Source: DATHYU01 sp033722675 (GTDB lineage Bacteria; Actinomycetota; Acidimicrobiia; Spongiisociales; UBA11373). From it: DNA of 26,922 bases. Shown piece after piece: positions 1 to 6,665 of this stretch. The notes under the pieces are model-generated. The model had not been told where the DNA came from. It did not search any database and worked only from the letters and a program-made list of their open reading frames with translations. The stretch spans positions 1 through 26,922 of the forward strand of contig JAWVYO010000029.1 of the NCBI GenBank assembly GCA_033722675.1, written 5' to 3'. Each line of letters begins with the position of its first letter. The first letter of the stretch is position 1. A program made the translations under genes and the position numbers.

Positions 1-65
1 CGCCGCGGGTTGCGAATTTCGCCCCGCTCCGCTCGGGCCGTTCCGGGCCACGGAGGCCGAGTCAC

Positions 66-170
66 TTCGGTCTGACGCGCGGGTGTGGTGTGTCGGGTGC
101 TGCCGCCGCGGGTATCACGACGGTTCGGTCTGACGCGAGTGTTTGGGCTGTGGGGGTGCTGCCGCCGCGG
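66..170. repeat. Imperfect tandem direct repeat, two ~58-bp units
   Basis: Two copies of TTCGGTCTGACGCG (66-79 and 124-137) are each followed by a G/T-rich stretch and then by GGGTGCTGCCGCCGCGG (95-111 and 154-170). The copies sit 58-59 bp apart. The first bases of the window (1-9) repeat the tail motif CGCCGCGGG, so more units may lie to the left. No convincing reading frame covers the block. It lies beyond the 3' end of the minus-strand membrane-protein gene. Two copies with no spacer uniformity do not make a CRISPR. Function unknown. Confidence 0.6.
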
Positions 171-179
171 TTCGAGGTT

Positions 180-219
180 CTCCCCCCTCGGCGGAGCGGA
201 GCGGAGCCGTGTGGGGGAG
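180..219. terminator. Long C/G hairpin, possible terminator
   Basis: CTCCCCC (180-186) pairs with GGGGGAG (213-219), and inside it CGGC (189-192) pairs with GCCG (206-209). The loop consists of CGGAG-type repeats. There is no T-tract. It could stop transcription arriving from either side. Function is inferred from shape only. Confidence 0.35.
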
Positions 220-241
220 GGAGGGCGGCCGGCGCAGCCGG

Positions 242-270
242 GGGTCGAAACGGCCGGACCGGTTCGACCC
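242..270 (-). terminator. Hairpin terminator of the membrane-protein gene
   Basis: GGGTCGAA (242-249) pairs perfectly with TTCGACCC (263-270), and three more pairs form inside (251-253 with 259-261). It begins about 5 nt beyond the stop codon of the minus-strand gene ending at 275. It lacks a U-tract, as do the other hairpins in this window. Confidence 0.6.
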
Positions 271-274
271 GACC

Positions 275-1168
275 TCACACGCGGGCTTCGATCTCTTCCT
301 CGCCGAGTTCCTCGGCGCTCTTGAGGGCCGCCTCGCGCTGCTGGGAGGCGCGCTCGATGGCTTCCAGCTGCTCGCGGCGCTTCGCCCACATCGACACGGC
401 GCCCACGATCATCAGCACCCCACCGATCCACGTGAGGATGATCCCCGAGGTGATCTGCGTGTCGAGGTAGTCGGCGGCGGCGCCGATCTCCTCCCGCTGG
501 AGTTGGAGCAGCGCGGTCCGCACGGAACCGCCGATCGTCGCCGCGACCACGAGGGCGCCGAACGACGCGTTGATGAGCAGGCGGCGCGTGGCCAGGGCGC
601 GTGGCTTGCGGACGAGCACGCCGGTGCCGGCCCCCGCGAGGATGATGACGACCACCAGCCACAGCGGCCGGGAGCCGTCGAAGATCGGTCCGAGGACGAG
701 CGCACCGAGGACGAAGAACGACGCCAGCCAGACGACGAGGCCGATGAGGCGGCGCGCGGCCGACGAGAGCTTCTTCGGGAGGCTCATCTCCACGCCGGCC
801 GTGACGGCCGAGGCGCCGACGGCTGCGAGGAGCCAGACGGCGAGGGTCGCCAGCACGATGTCGCGGGGATCGGCGATCACGGCGATGACCGCGGCCACCA
901 GGGTGGTCGCGGCCACGGCGATCGCACCGGACGTGAGCGTCTCCGAGAGGACGTCGTAGGCGATGAGCAGGGCCAGGATCGTGATGCTGGCGGCGATGGC
1001 GAAGATCACCCACCCCTGGGTGACCTCGTAGCCGCGCACCGACCAGGGCTCGACGATGAAGCGGTAGTCGGGCTCCATGCGGGCGTACTCGAACAGGAGC
1101 GACCCCATCATGACGAGACCACCGAGCAGGGTCACCTGCAGCGGTCGAGACTTCCTCAGCGTGCGCAC
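275..1168 (-). CDS. Multi-pass membrane protein of unknown function (297 aa)
   Basis: I do not recognise the family. The start is GTG at 1168, with GGGAGG 4 nt upstream. The protein has a short basic N-terminus, then about seven hydrophobic segments (roughly residues 12-28, 52-72, 78-98, 102-125, 138-160, 167-185 and 195-213), and another near 240-260 after a polar stretch. The last 40 residues are a charged, Glu/Arg/Ala-rich helix that probably lies in the cytoplasm as a coiled coil. No catalytic motif is visible. It is separated from the SCP2 gene by a hairpin at 1242-1267, so it is probably its own transcription unit. The topology is inferred from hydrophobicity only. Confidence 0.75.
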   Translation of the reverse strand: MRTLRKSRPLQVTLLGGLVMMGSLLFEYARMEPDYRFIVEPWSVRGYEVTQGWVIFAIAASITILALLIAYDVLSETLTSGAIAVAATTLVAAVIAVIADPRDIVLATLAVWLLAAVGASAVTAGVEMSLPKKLSSAARRLIGLVVWLASFFVLGALVLGPIFDGSRPLWLVVVIILAGAGTGVLVRKPRALATRRLLINASFGALVVAATIGGSVRTALLQLQREEIGAAADYLDTQITSGIILTWIGGVLMIVGAVSMWAKRREQLEAIERASQQREAALKSAEELGEEEIEARV

Positions 1169-1241
1169 CGATCCTCCCGAGGGCTTCTGCGGCGCCCGCA
1201 GGTTACCGGATGGAGCACGGGCCGCGCCCGCGGGACGCGAG

Positions 1242-1267
1242 CGGGGCGCCCGCGGAGGGGCGCCCCG
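1242..1267 (-). terminator. Hairpin terminator after the SCP2 gene
   Basis: GGGGCGCCC (1243-1251) is perfectly complementary to GGGCGCCCC (1258-1266), with one more outer pair (1242/1267) and a 6-nt loop. It lies about 22 nt past the stop codon of the minus-strand SCP2 gene. No U-tract follows on either strand. Confidence 0.6.
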
Positions 1268-1288
1268 GCTTCCTCGAAGGGGATCGGC

Positions 1289-1675
1289 TCAGTACTCGAC
1301 GTCCATGTCCGACGCGGCGGCCGTGAACTGGCCGAGCATGGCCTGGTTCATCATGAGCTTCGCCATGTTGCCCGAGACCTTGAGCTTGCCGGTCATGAAG
1401 GCCATCTGGGTGTTCAACTCGCCCTTGGAGATCGCCACGGCGGTCTCGTAGTCGTTGGCGATCGTCACATCGGGGTCGTCGAGGGGGCCGGCGGTGGCGT
1501 CGGCCCGGCCCTCGGCGATGACGATCGAGTACGTGTCCTCGGCGTCGTCGGGGGCGTCGGACACCTCGAACTGCAGGCTGAGGTCGACGTTCTTGATGGC
1601 GTCGGTGAATCCGTCGTGGGAATTCAGGGTCTCGGTGAGGTCTGCCAGCCACTCCTGGCTGAGGAACTTGGCCAC
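1289..1675 (-). CDS. SCP2 sterol-carrier-domain protein (128 aa)
   Basis: This is a small single-domain protein of the SCP2 sterol/lipid-binding fold. Known members bind fatty acyl chains or sterols in a hydrophobic tunnel, but the ligand here is unknown. The pattern fits the family: an N-terminal helix, a strand holding YSIVIAEGRA, then a segment (DPDVTIANDYETAVAISKGE) typical of the domain, followed by a Met-rich C-terminus (KLKVSGNMAKLMM) that resembles the lipid-contacting helix. The length matches stand-alone SCP2 proteins. The start is GTG at 1675 with AAGGAG 7 nt upstream. The neighbouring aldolase gene ends 61 nt upstream. A hairpin follows the stop. An acyl-CoA ligase elsewhere in the window hints at shared lipid metabolism, but nothing links them directly. 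Confidence 0.82.
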   Translation of the reverse strand: MAKFLSQEWLADLTETLNSHDGFTDAIKNVDLSLQFEVSDAPDDAEDTYSIVIAEGRADATAGPLDDPDVTIANDYETAVAISKGELNTQMAFMTGKLKVSGNMAKLMMNQAMLGQFTAAASDMDVEY

Positions 1676-1707
1676 GCGCCACTCCTTGATCGGTTGCTCA
1701 AGATTCC

Positions 1708-1713
1708 AGCGTA
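1708..1713 (-). promoter_or_regulatory. Putative -10 box for the SCP2 gene
   Basis: On the minus strand TACGCT fits TANNNT and would place transcription start near 1701, giving a 5' UTR of about 25 nt that includes the AAGGAG site. No good -35 box is visible 17 bp upstream. Confidence 0.35.
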
Positions 1714-1736
1714 GCCCTTCGCGGGATGCCCGACCC

Positions 1737-2612
1737 TCAGCGAACGGGGATTCCGGCGGCGTCGAGGGCCGACGCGATGTCCCGGCGGACGGAGGCCGTC
1801 ACCGGCCGCAGTGGCCGGCGCGGCGTACCGACGTCGAGCCCCGTCAGGTCGGCCGCCGCCGACGTGCCGGGAAGCCCGTGTCGTTCGACGACGGTCACGA
1901 GCCGGGTCAGTCGGTCCTGGGGCTCCGTCGCCGCCGACATCGAGCGGGCTCCCACCACCTTGCCGACGAGCGCCGCTGCGTAGTTGGCGCTGGCGGTGAT
2001 CGCCCCGCGGGCGCCGGCGGCGCGGGTCAGGGCGACCGCGCGCGACGCACCGCCGTACAGGAGGAATCCCTCGGGGGCGGACGCCACGATGGATCGGGCA
2101 CGGACGGGGTGCCCGCCGGAGTCCTTCATGCCGACGACGGTGTCGTGGGCCGCGAGATCGGCCACCACGTCGACGGGCAGCTCGTAGCCCGTGACGCCGG
2201 GCACCGAGTACAGGAACACGGGCAGCGGGCTCCGGTCCGCGACGTCTGCGAAGAACCGTCGGACGAGCCGGTGGCGGCCCCGCACGAGCGTGGTGGGTGT
2301 GAGGACGAGGGAGGCGTCCGCCCCGGCCCCGGCCGCCTCGTCGATCTGGGCGAGGGCACCCCGGAGCGACTCGGCCGCCACACCGCAGAGCAAGTACGCC
2401 GCAGGGGCGGCCCGACGGGCCCCCTCGACGAGACGCCGCCGCTCGTCGGGTTCCAGATAGGGGCCCTGACCGGTGGAGCCCGCCAGCACGAATCCGGTGA
2501 GCCCGCGGCGTTCGAGTTCGGCGACGTTGGAGACGTGGGCGTCTCCGTCGAGATCGCCCCGTCGCGTGAAGGGTGTGACGAGGGCCGGCATGACCGTCGG
2601 CGGGGTGCGCAT
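1737..2612 (-). CDS. DHDPS/NAL-family aldolase, not a typical DapA (291 aa)
   Basis: This is a class I aldolase of the dihydrodipicolinate synthase/N-acetylneuraminate lyase family, a TIM barrel that forms a Schiff base between a lysine and a 2-keto acid such as pyruvate. Visible family marks are LVTPF near residue 12, GSTG at 45-48, Tyr135 in YSVPG, and the Schiff-base Lys163 in MKDSGG. In E. coli DapA an arginine two residues after the NVP motif binds aspartate semialdehyde; here that position is Val140. This argues against lysine biosynthesis and favours a 4-hydroxy-2-oxoglutarate or sugar-acid aldolase. The GPYLEPDER segment also resembles that branch. The start at 2612 has no Shine-Dalgarno but has TACGGT 6 nt upstream (leaderless candidate). 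An alternative start is Met8 at 2591. Confidence 0.85.
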   Translation of the reverse strand: MRTPPTVMPALVTPFTRRGDLDGDAHVSNVAELERRGLTGFVLAGSTGQGPYLEPDERRRLVEGARRAAPAAYLLCGVAAESLRGALAQIDEAAGAGADASLVLTPTTLVRGRHRLVRRFFADVADRSPLPVFLYSVPGVTGYELPVDVVADLAAHDTVVGMKDSGGHPVRARSIVASAPEGFLLYGGASRAVALTRAAGARGAITASANYAAALVGKVVGARSMSAATEPQDRLTRLVTVVERHGLPGTSAAADLTGLDVGTPRRPLRPVTASVRRDIASALDAAGIPVR

Positions 2613-2618
2613 GGCGCG

Positions 2619-2624
2619 ACCGTA
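2619..2624 (-). promoter_or_regulatory. Putative -10 box, leaderless start of the aldolase gene
   Basis: TACGGT on the minus strand fits TANNNT and ends 6 nt before the ATG at 2612. No ribosome binding site lies between them, so the mRNA may begin at or next to the start codon. Confidence 0.4.
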
Positions 2625-2668
2625 TCAGGGGAGTGATCCGGGGTTTCGCCCTCGCGTGGTCCGCCCGC

Positions 2669-2674
2669 GATAAT
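2669..2674 (+). promoter_or_regulatory. Putative -10 box of the sdhCAB operon
   Basis: GATAAT matches TATAAT at five of six positions and stands out in very GC-rich DNA. A weak -35 such as TTCGCC (2645-2650) lies 18 bp upstream. Transcription would start near 2681-2684, about 25 nt before the sdhC GTG. Confidence 0.5.
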
Positions 2675-2706
2675 GCGGTCCACATGCGCACGACCTCGGA
2701 GGTGAG

Positions 2707-3441
2707 GTGACCACCACGACCACGGCACCCGACGAACAGGTACGACGCAAGCTTCCCTGGTTCCTCGAGATCTACCGGTCCTACGTCGGGCGCAAATGGG
2801 TCATGGCGATCACCGGCATCGTCCTCCTCGGCTACGTCGCCGCCCACATGATCGGGAACCTCAAGGTCTACTTCGGTCCCGAGGAGATCAACGAGTACGG
2901 CGAGGCGCTGCGGGACCTCGGTGGACACCTCCTTCCGCGCACCCACCTGCTGTGGCTCCTCAGGATCGGCCTCATCGCCGCCTTCGTCCTGCACATCCAC
3001 GCGGCCTACTCGCTGGCCGCGTCCAGCAATGCGGCGCGGGGGCCCGAGAAGTACTCCCGGCGTGACTACGTGGCCGCCAACTACGCCTCGCGCACCATGC
3101 GTTGGACGGGCACGATCGTGCTCCTCTTCCTGCTGTGGCACCTCGCCGACCTGACCTGGGGCGTGGAGCCCTTCGCCGCCGACGGCTGGGAGCGCGGTGA
3201 CGTGTACGGCAATCTCGTCGCGTCGTTCGAACGCGTGCCGGTGGCGGCGATCTACATCGTCGCCAACGTCGCCCTCGCCGCGCACATCTATCACGGCATG
3301 TGGAGCCTCTTCCAGTCCATGGGCTGGTCGAATCCTCGCTTCAACCGGTGGCGCCGTTGGGCGTCGTACGGGTTCGCGGCCGTCGTGCTCGTCGGCAACC
3401 TGAGCTTCCCGATCGCCGTCCTCGGCGGCCTCGTCGACTGA
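2707..3441 (+). CDS. sdhC: Succinate dehydrogenase cytochrome b subunit, b558 type
   Basis: This is the membrane anchor of succinate:quinone oxidoreductase. It carries heme and passes electrons from SdhB to quinone, probably menaquinone. Five hydrophobic helices are visible at about residues 31-49, 80-104, 132-150, 176-203 and 218-242. The opening helix reads KWVMAITGIVLLGYVAAH, which is typical of the single-anchor b558 family. Histidines placed for two hemes are His47, His96/98, His145 and His193/196. No sdhD follows, as expected for this type. The start is GTG at 2707 with GGAGG 4 nt upstream. A 9-codon frame (2684-2710) ends across this start codon. The N-terminus carries a short Thr run. 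sdhA follows after 19 nt. Confidence 0.93.
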   Translation: MTTTTTAPDEQVRRKLPWFLEIYRSYVGRKWVMAITGIVLLGYVAAHMIGNLKVYFGPEEINEYGEALRDLGGHLLPRTHLLWLLRIGLIAAFVLHIHAAYSLAASSNAARGPEKYSRRDYVAANYASRTMRWTGTIVLLFLLWHLADLTWGVEPFAADGWERGDVYGNLVASFERVPVAAIYIVANVALAAHIYHGMWSLFQSMGWSNPRFNRWRRWASYGFAAVVLVGNLSFPIAVLGGLVD

Positions 3442-3460
3442 CCGGAGGAATCACACCGAC

Positions 3461-5377
3461 ATGCAGCTCGAATCGAGAGTCCCCGAGGGTCCGATCTCGG
3501 ACAAGTGGGACAACCACCGCTTCGACATCCCCCTCGTCGCCCCGCCGAACCGGCGGAAGTTCGAGGTCATCGTCGTCGGCACCGGTCTCGCCGGCGCCGC
3601 GGCCGCCGCCACGATGGGCGAGCTCGGCTACCGGGTGAAGGCCTTCACCTACCACGACAGCCCTCGCCGGGCGCACAGCATCGCCGCCCAGGGCGGGATC
3701 AACGCGGCGAAGAACTACCAGAGCGACGGCGACAGCATCTACCGCCTCTTCTACGACACCGTGAAGGGCGGGGACTACCGGTCGCGGGAGGCGAACGTCT
3801 ACCGGCTCGCCCAGATCAGCGTCGAGATCATCGACCAGTGCGTGGCCCAGGGCGTCCCCTTCGCCCGCGAGTACGGCGGCCTCCTCGACAACCGGTCCTT
3901 CGGCGGCGTCCAGGTCTCCCGCACCTTCTACGCCCGGGGCCAGACCGGCCAGCAGCTCCTGCTCGGGGCCTACCAGGCCCTGGCCCGCCAGGTGAACGCC
4001 GGGACGGTGGAGCTCCACAACCGGGCCGAGATGCTCGACGTGGTCGTCAAGGACGGGCGGGCGGTCGGGATCGTCGTGCGCGACATGGTCACCGGTGAGA
4101 TCACCTCCCACTCGGCGCACGCCGTGGTGCTCGCGACGGGCGGGTACTCGAACGTCTACTTCCTGTCGACGAATGCCAAGGCCTGCAACGTCACCGCCGC
4201 GTGGCGGGCGCACCGCAAGGGGGCGCTGTTCGCCAACCCGTCGTTCACGCAGATCCATCCGACGTGCATCCCCGCCCACGGCGACTTCCAGTCGAAGCTC
4301 ACCCTCATGTCGGAGTCGCTGCGCAACGACGGCCGGATCTGGGTCCCCGAGGATCCCGACGACCGCCGTCCGGCCGGGGACATCCCCGAGTCCGACCGCG
4401 ACTACTACCTGGAGCGCCGCTACCCGGCCTTCGGCAACCTCGTCCCCCGGGACGTGGCGTCGCGAGCCGCCAAGAAGGAGGTGGACGCCGGCAAGGGGGT
4501 CGGGCCCCTCGAGAACGGCGTGTTCCTCGACTTCGCCGACGCCATCGAGCGGCTCGGCAAGGAGACCATCGAGGAACGGTACGGGAACCTCTTCGAGATG
4601 TACGAGCGGATCACCGACGAGAACCCCTACGAGGTGCCGATGCGGATCTACCCGGCGCCGCACTACACGATGGGCGGGCTCTGGGTCGACTACGACCTCC
4701 AGACCACGGTGCCGGGGCTGTTCGCCACCGGCGAGGCGAACTTCTCCGACCACGGCGCCAACCGGCTGGGCGCCAGCGCCCTCATGCAGGGCCTCGCCGA
4801 CGGATACTTCGTGATCCCCAACACCATCGCCGTCGACCTGGCGCCCCAGCTGAACAGCTCGCCGGTGCCCACCGACGACCCGGTGTTCGTCGAGGCCGAG
4901 AACGAGGTCCGGGACCGCATGCGGTCGTTCCTGTCCCGCAACGGCACGAGGACCGTGGACTGGTTCCACCGGGAGCTCGGCAAGATCGTCTGGGACAACT
5001 GTGGGATGGAGCGGAGCGCCTCGGGCCTCGAGAAGGCGCTGTCGGAGATCCCCGCCCTCAAGGCGGAGTGGGACAAGGACGTGAAGGTCCTCGGCGACGA
5101 CGCCTCGATCAACCAGTCGCTCGAGAAGGCGGGCCGGGTGGAGGACTTCTTCGAGCTCGCCGAGCTGATGTGCCGGGACGCCCTCCAGCGCGAGGAGTCC
5201 TGCGGCGCTCACTTCCGCGTCGAGCACCAGACGCCCGAGGGGGAGGCGCTGCGGCGCGACGACGAGTTCTCCTACGTGTCCGCCTGGCAGTGGAACGGCC
5301 CCGACCAGGAGCCGGACCTCGTGCGGGAGGATCTCGAGTTCGAGTACGTGCAGCCGTCGACCAGGAGCTACAAGTGA
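3461..5377 (+). CDS. sdhA: Succinate dehydrogenase/fumarate reductase flavoprotein subunit
   Basis: This is the catalytic subunit that oxidises succinate to fumarate in the TCA cycle, on the cytoplasmic face of the membrane (638 aa, normal for the family). The FAD-binding Rossmann motif is VVGTGLAG at residues 38-45. His72 in the segment AHSIAAQGGIN is the expected covalent FAD attachment site. The substrate-site segments FTQIHPT and TLMSESLRNDGR are present, as is HYTMGGLWVDY near the C-terminal part of the FAD domain. The final 150 residues form the helical capping/tail region. The start is ATG at 3461 with GGAGGAA 10 nt upstream. Its stop overlaps the sdhB ATG by one base (TGATG). It lacks the long C-terminal segment of type C/E. 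coli-like enzymes and groups with the type B SdhCAB arrangement. Confidence 0.96.
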   Translation: MQLESRVPEGPISDKWDNHRFDIPLVAPPNRRKFEVIVVGTGLAGAAAAATMGELGYRVKAFTYHDSPRRAHSIAAQGGINAAKNYQSDGDSIYRLFYDTVKGGDYRSREANVYRLAQISVEIIDQCVAQGVPFAREYGGLLDNRSFGGVQVSRTFYARGQTGQQLLLGAYQALARQVNAGTVELHNRAEMLDVVVKDGRAVGIVVRDMVTGEITSHSAHAVVLATGGYSNVYFLSTNAKACNVTAAWRAHRKGALFANPSFTQIHPTCIPAHGDFQSKLTLMSESLRNDGRIWVPEDPDDRRPAGDIPESDRDYYLERRYPAFGNLVPRDVASRAAKKEVDAGKGVGPLENGVFLDFADAIERLGKETIEERYGNLFEMYERITDENPYEVPMRIYPAPHYTMGGLWVDYDLQTTVPGLFATGEANFSDHGANRLGASALMQGLADGYFVIPNTIAVDLAPQLNSSPVPTDDPVFVEAENEVRDRMRSFLSRNGTRTVDWFHRELGKIVWDNCGMERSASGLEKALSEIPALKAEWDKDVKVLGDDASINQSLEKAGRVEDFFELAELMCRDALQREESCGAHFRVEHQTPEGEALRRDDEFSYVSAWQWNGPDQEPDLVREDLEFEYVQPSTRSYK

Positions 5378-6141
5378 TGGACCTCAGGCTTCGGGTCTGG
5401 CGTCAGGACGGACCCCAGGACGCCGGTCGGTTCGTGGAGTACGAGGCGAAGGGCATCAGCGAGGACGCGTCGTTCCTCGAGATGCTGGACGTCGTCAACG
5501 ACACGCTCACCCTCGAGGGCGAGGAGCCGATCGTCTTCGAACACGACTGTCGCGAGGGGATCTGTGGATCGTGCGGCCTCATGATCAACGGGCAGCCCCA
5601 CGGGCCGCAGCGGGGGACCGCGACCTGCCAGCTGCACATGCGGAAGTTCAGCGACGGCGACACGATCGTCATCGAACCGTGGCGGGCGCGCGCGTTCCCC
5701 GTGCTCAAGGATCTCATGGTGGACCGCCAGGCCTTCGATCGGATCGTGGAGGCCGGGGGATACGTCACGGCGCCCACCGGCAGCGCCCCCGAGGCGAACC
5801 TCATCCCCGTCCCCAAGGAAGCGGCGGACTCGGCCATGGACGCCGCGGTGTGCATCGGGTGCGGGGCGTGCGTGGCGGCGTGCCCCAACAGCGCCGCCCA
5901 GCTCTTCACGGCGGCCAAGGTGTCCCACCTTGCGCTCCTGCCCCAGGGCCAGCCGGAGCGGTGGCGCCGGGTGGAGCAGATGGTGGACGCGATGGAGGAC
6001 TACTTCGGCGCCTGCACGAACCACAAGGAGTGCGAGGCGGCGTGTCCCAAGAGCATCTCCATCGACTTCATCGCCATGATGAACGCCGACTACATGAAGG
6101 CGAAGTGGAAGAACCGCAAGCTCGCCGGGCAGTTCCACTGA
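5377..6141 (+). CDS. sdhB: Succinate dehydrogenase iron-sulfur subunit
   Basis: SdhB carries electrons from FAD to the cytochrome b subunit through three Fe-S clusters (254 aa). Cys58, Cys63, Cys66 and Cys84 form the N-terminal [2Fe-2S] site (CREGICGSC). Cys159, Cys162, Cys165 and Cys169 (CIGCGACVAAC) and Cys213, Cys219 and Cys223 (CTNHKECEAACP) supply the [4Fe-4S] and [3Fe-4S] sites. I chose the ATG at 5377 because it overlaps the sdhA stop as TGATG and gives a standard N-terminus. The frame runs open far upstream, but only as a shadow inside sdhA. Two short hairpins follow the stop (6153-6171 and 6200-6215), which fits the end of the operon. Confidence 0.96.
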   Translation: MDLRLRVWRQDGPQDAGRFVEYEAKGISEDASFLEMLDVVNDTLTLEGEEPIVFEHDCREGICGSCGLMINGQPHGPQRGTATCQLHMRKFSDGDTIVIEPWRARAFPVLKDLMVDRQAFDRIVEAGGYVTAPTGSAPEANLIPVPKEAADSAMDAAVCIGCGACVAACPNSAAQLFTAAKVSHLALLPQGQPERWRRVEQMVDAMEDYFGACTNHKECEAACPKSISIDFIAMMNADYMKAKWKNRKLAGQFH

Positions 6142-6152
6142 CCATCGGCTGA

Positions 6153-6171
6153 TTCGCGCGCTCCGCGCGAA
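6153..6171 (+). terminator. Hairpin after sdhB
   Basis: TTCGCGCG (6153-6160) and CGCGCGAA (6164-6171) form a perfect 8-bp stem with a CTC loop, 11 nt past the sdhB stop. There is no U-tract. Confidence 0.6.
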
Positions 6172-6199
6172 CGAACGCAGCCTCACCCCACGATCCGTG

Positions 6200-6215
6200 G
6201 GCCCTTTGGAGGGCC
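6200..6215 (+). terminator. Second hairpin between sdhB and whiB
   Basis: GGCCCT (6200-6205) and AGGGCC (6210-6215) form a 6-bp stem with a TTGG loop. It may back up the stronger hairpin at 6153-6171. It lies just upstream of the whiB promoter. Confidence 0.4.
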
Positions 6216-6231
6216 GGGTCGCCTATCCGCT

Positions 6232-6261
6232 TTGACATGCGCGCTGTGCGCGCGCAATAAT
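6232..6261 (+). promoter_or_regulatory. Housekeeping sigma promoter of the whiB-like gene
   Basis: A perfect TTGACA (6232-6237) and AATAAT (6256-6261, five of six to TATAAT) are separated by 18 bp. This is the best -35/-10 pair in the window. Transcription should start near 6268, leaving about 30 nt of leader that contains AGGAG at 6283-6287. Confidence 0.75.
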
Positions 6262-6298
6262 GAATCACACGCCGGTAATTACAGGAGTGGGATCGAGC

Positions 6299-6598
6299 AT
6301 GGCGGTGCACACGGGGATCGACCGGTTGCGCGAGGCGCTGGCCACGGACGACACCATGGCCTGGCAGGACGACGCCAACTGCAAGGGCGCCAACGCCGAC
6401 CTCTTCTTCCCCGAGCGGGGGGCCTCCACCAGGACCGCCAAGGCCATCTGCGGCGAGTGCCGCGTCCGCGCCGAGTGCCTCGACTTCGCCATCGAGACCG
6501 GGGAGAAGTTCGGGATCTGGGGCGGCATGTCCGAGCGAGAGCGCCGCAAGGTCCGACGGGAGCGCCAGGCCGCCGCGGCGGCCGCGAAGGCCTCCTGA
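6299..6598 (+). CDS. WhiB-family iron-sulfur transcription factor (99 aa)
   Basis: WhiB-like proteins are actinobacterial regulators that bind a [4Fe-4S] cluster and usually work with the housekeeping sigma factor. The four cluster cysteines are Cys28, Cys51, Cys54 and Cys60 (C-x22-C-x2-C-x5-C). The G[IV]WGG turn follows at 72-76 (GIWGG), and the C-terminus is basic (RRKVRRERQ) for DNA contact. I placed the start at ATG 6299, which has AGGAG 11 nt upstream. An in-frame ATG at 6260 falls inside the -10 box and cannot be on the transcript. The gene stands alone between hairpins, under its own strong promoter. The exact WhiB subgroup cannot be assigned from sequence alone. Confidence 0.93.
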   Translation: MAVHTGIDRLREALATDDTMAWQDDANCKGANADLFFPERGASTRTAKAICGECRVRAECLDFAIETGEKFGIWGGMSERERRKVRRERQAAAAAAKAS

Positions 6599-6600
6599 GC

Positions 6601-6619
6601 CCGGCGGGTCGCCCGCCGG
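6601..6619 (+). terminator. Hairpin terminator of the whiB-like gene
   Basis: CCGGCGGG (6601-6608) and CCCGCCGG (6612-6619) pair perfectly around a 3-nt loop, only 2 nt after the stop codon. There is no U-tract. Confidence 0.65.
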
Positions 6620-6665
6620 ACACCGGTACGATGGCCCCGTCCGTCGAACCGAGGGAGAACTCATC

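Larger units (their letters stand above)
1..274. other. Non-coding region with repeat and hairpins
   Basis: The only frames open here are GC-driven frames without recognisable protein features. The stretch holds the tandem repeat at 66-170, a G/C-rich hairpin at 180-219 and a terminator-like hairpin at 242-270. Any gene it belongs to on the left is outside the window. Confidence 0.5.

Noticed and set aside
66..170. CRISPR array
   Set aside because: Only two imperfect copies, with unequal internal conservation and no regular spacers or cas genes nearby.
143..1714. 523-residue plus-strand open frame opposite the membrane-protein and SCP2 genes
   Set aside because: Its translation is Arg/Gly/Asp/Glu/His-rich with no domain, as expected of an antisense frame in GC-rich DNA. 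The opposite strand carries recognisable proteins.
3341..5227. 628-residue minus-strand open frame opposite sdhA
   Set aside because: sdhA on the plus strand is unmistakable; the antisense product has no recognisable motif and reflects high GC at third codon positions.
6260..6298. In-frame upstream ATG for the WhiB-like gene
   Set aside because: The ATG lies within the -10 box (AATAAT) of a strong promoter, so it would not be transcribed. The ATG at 6299 has a good ribosome site.
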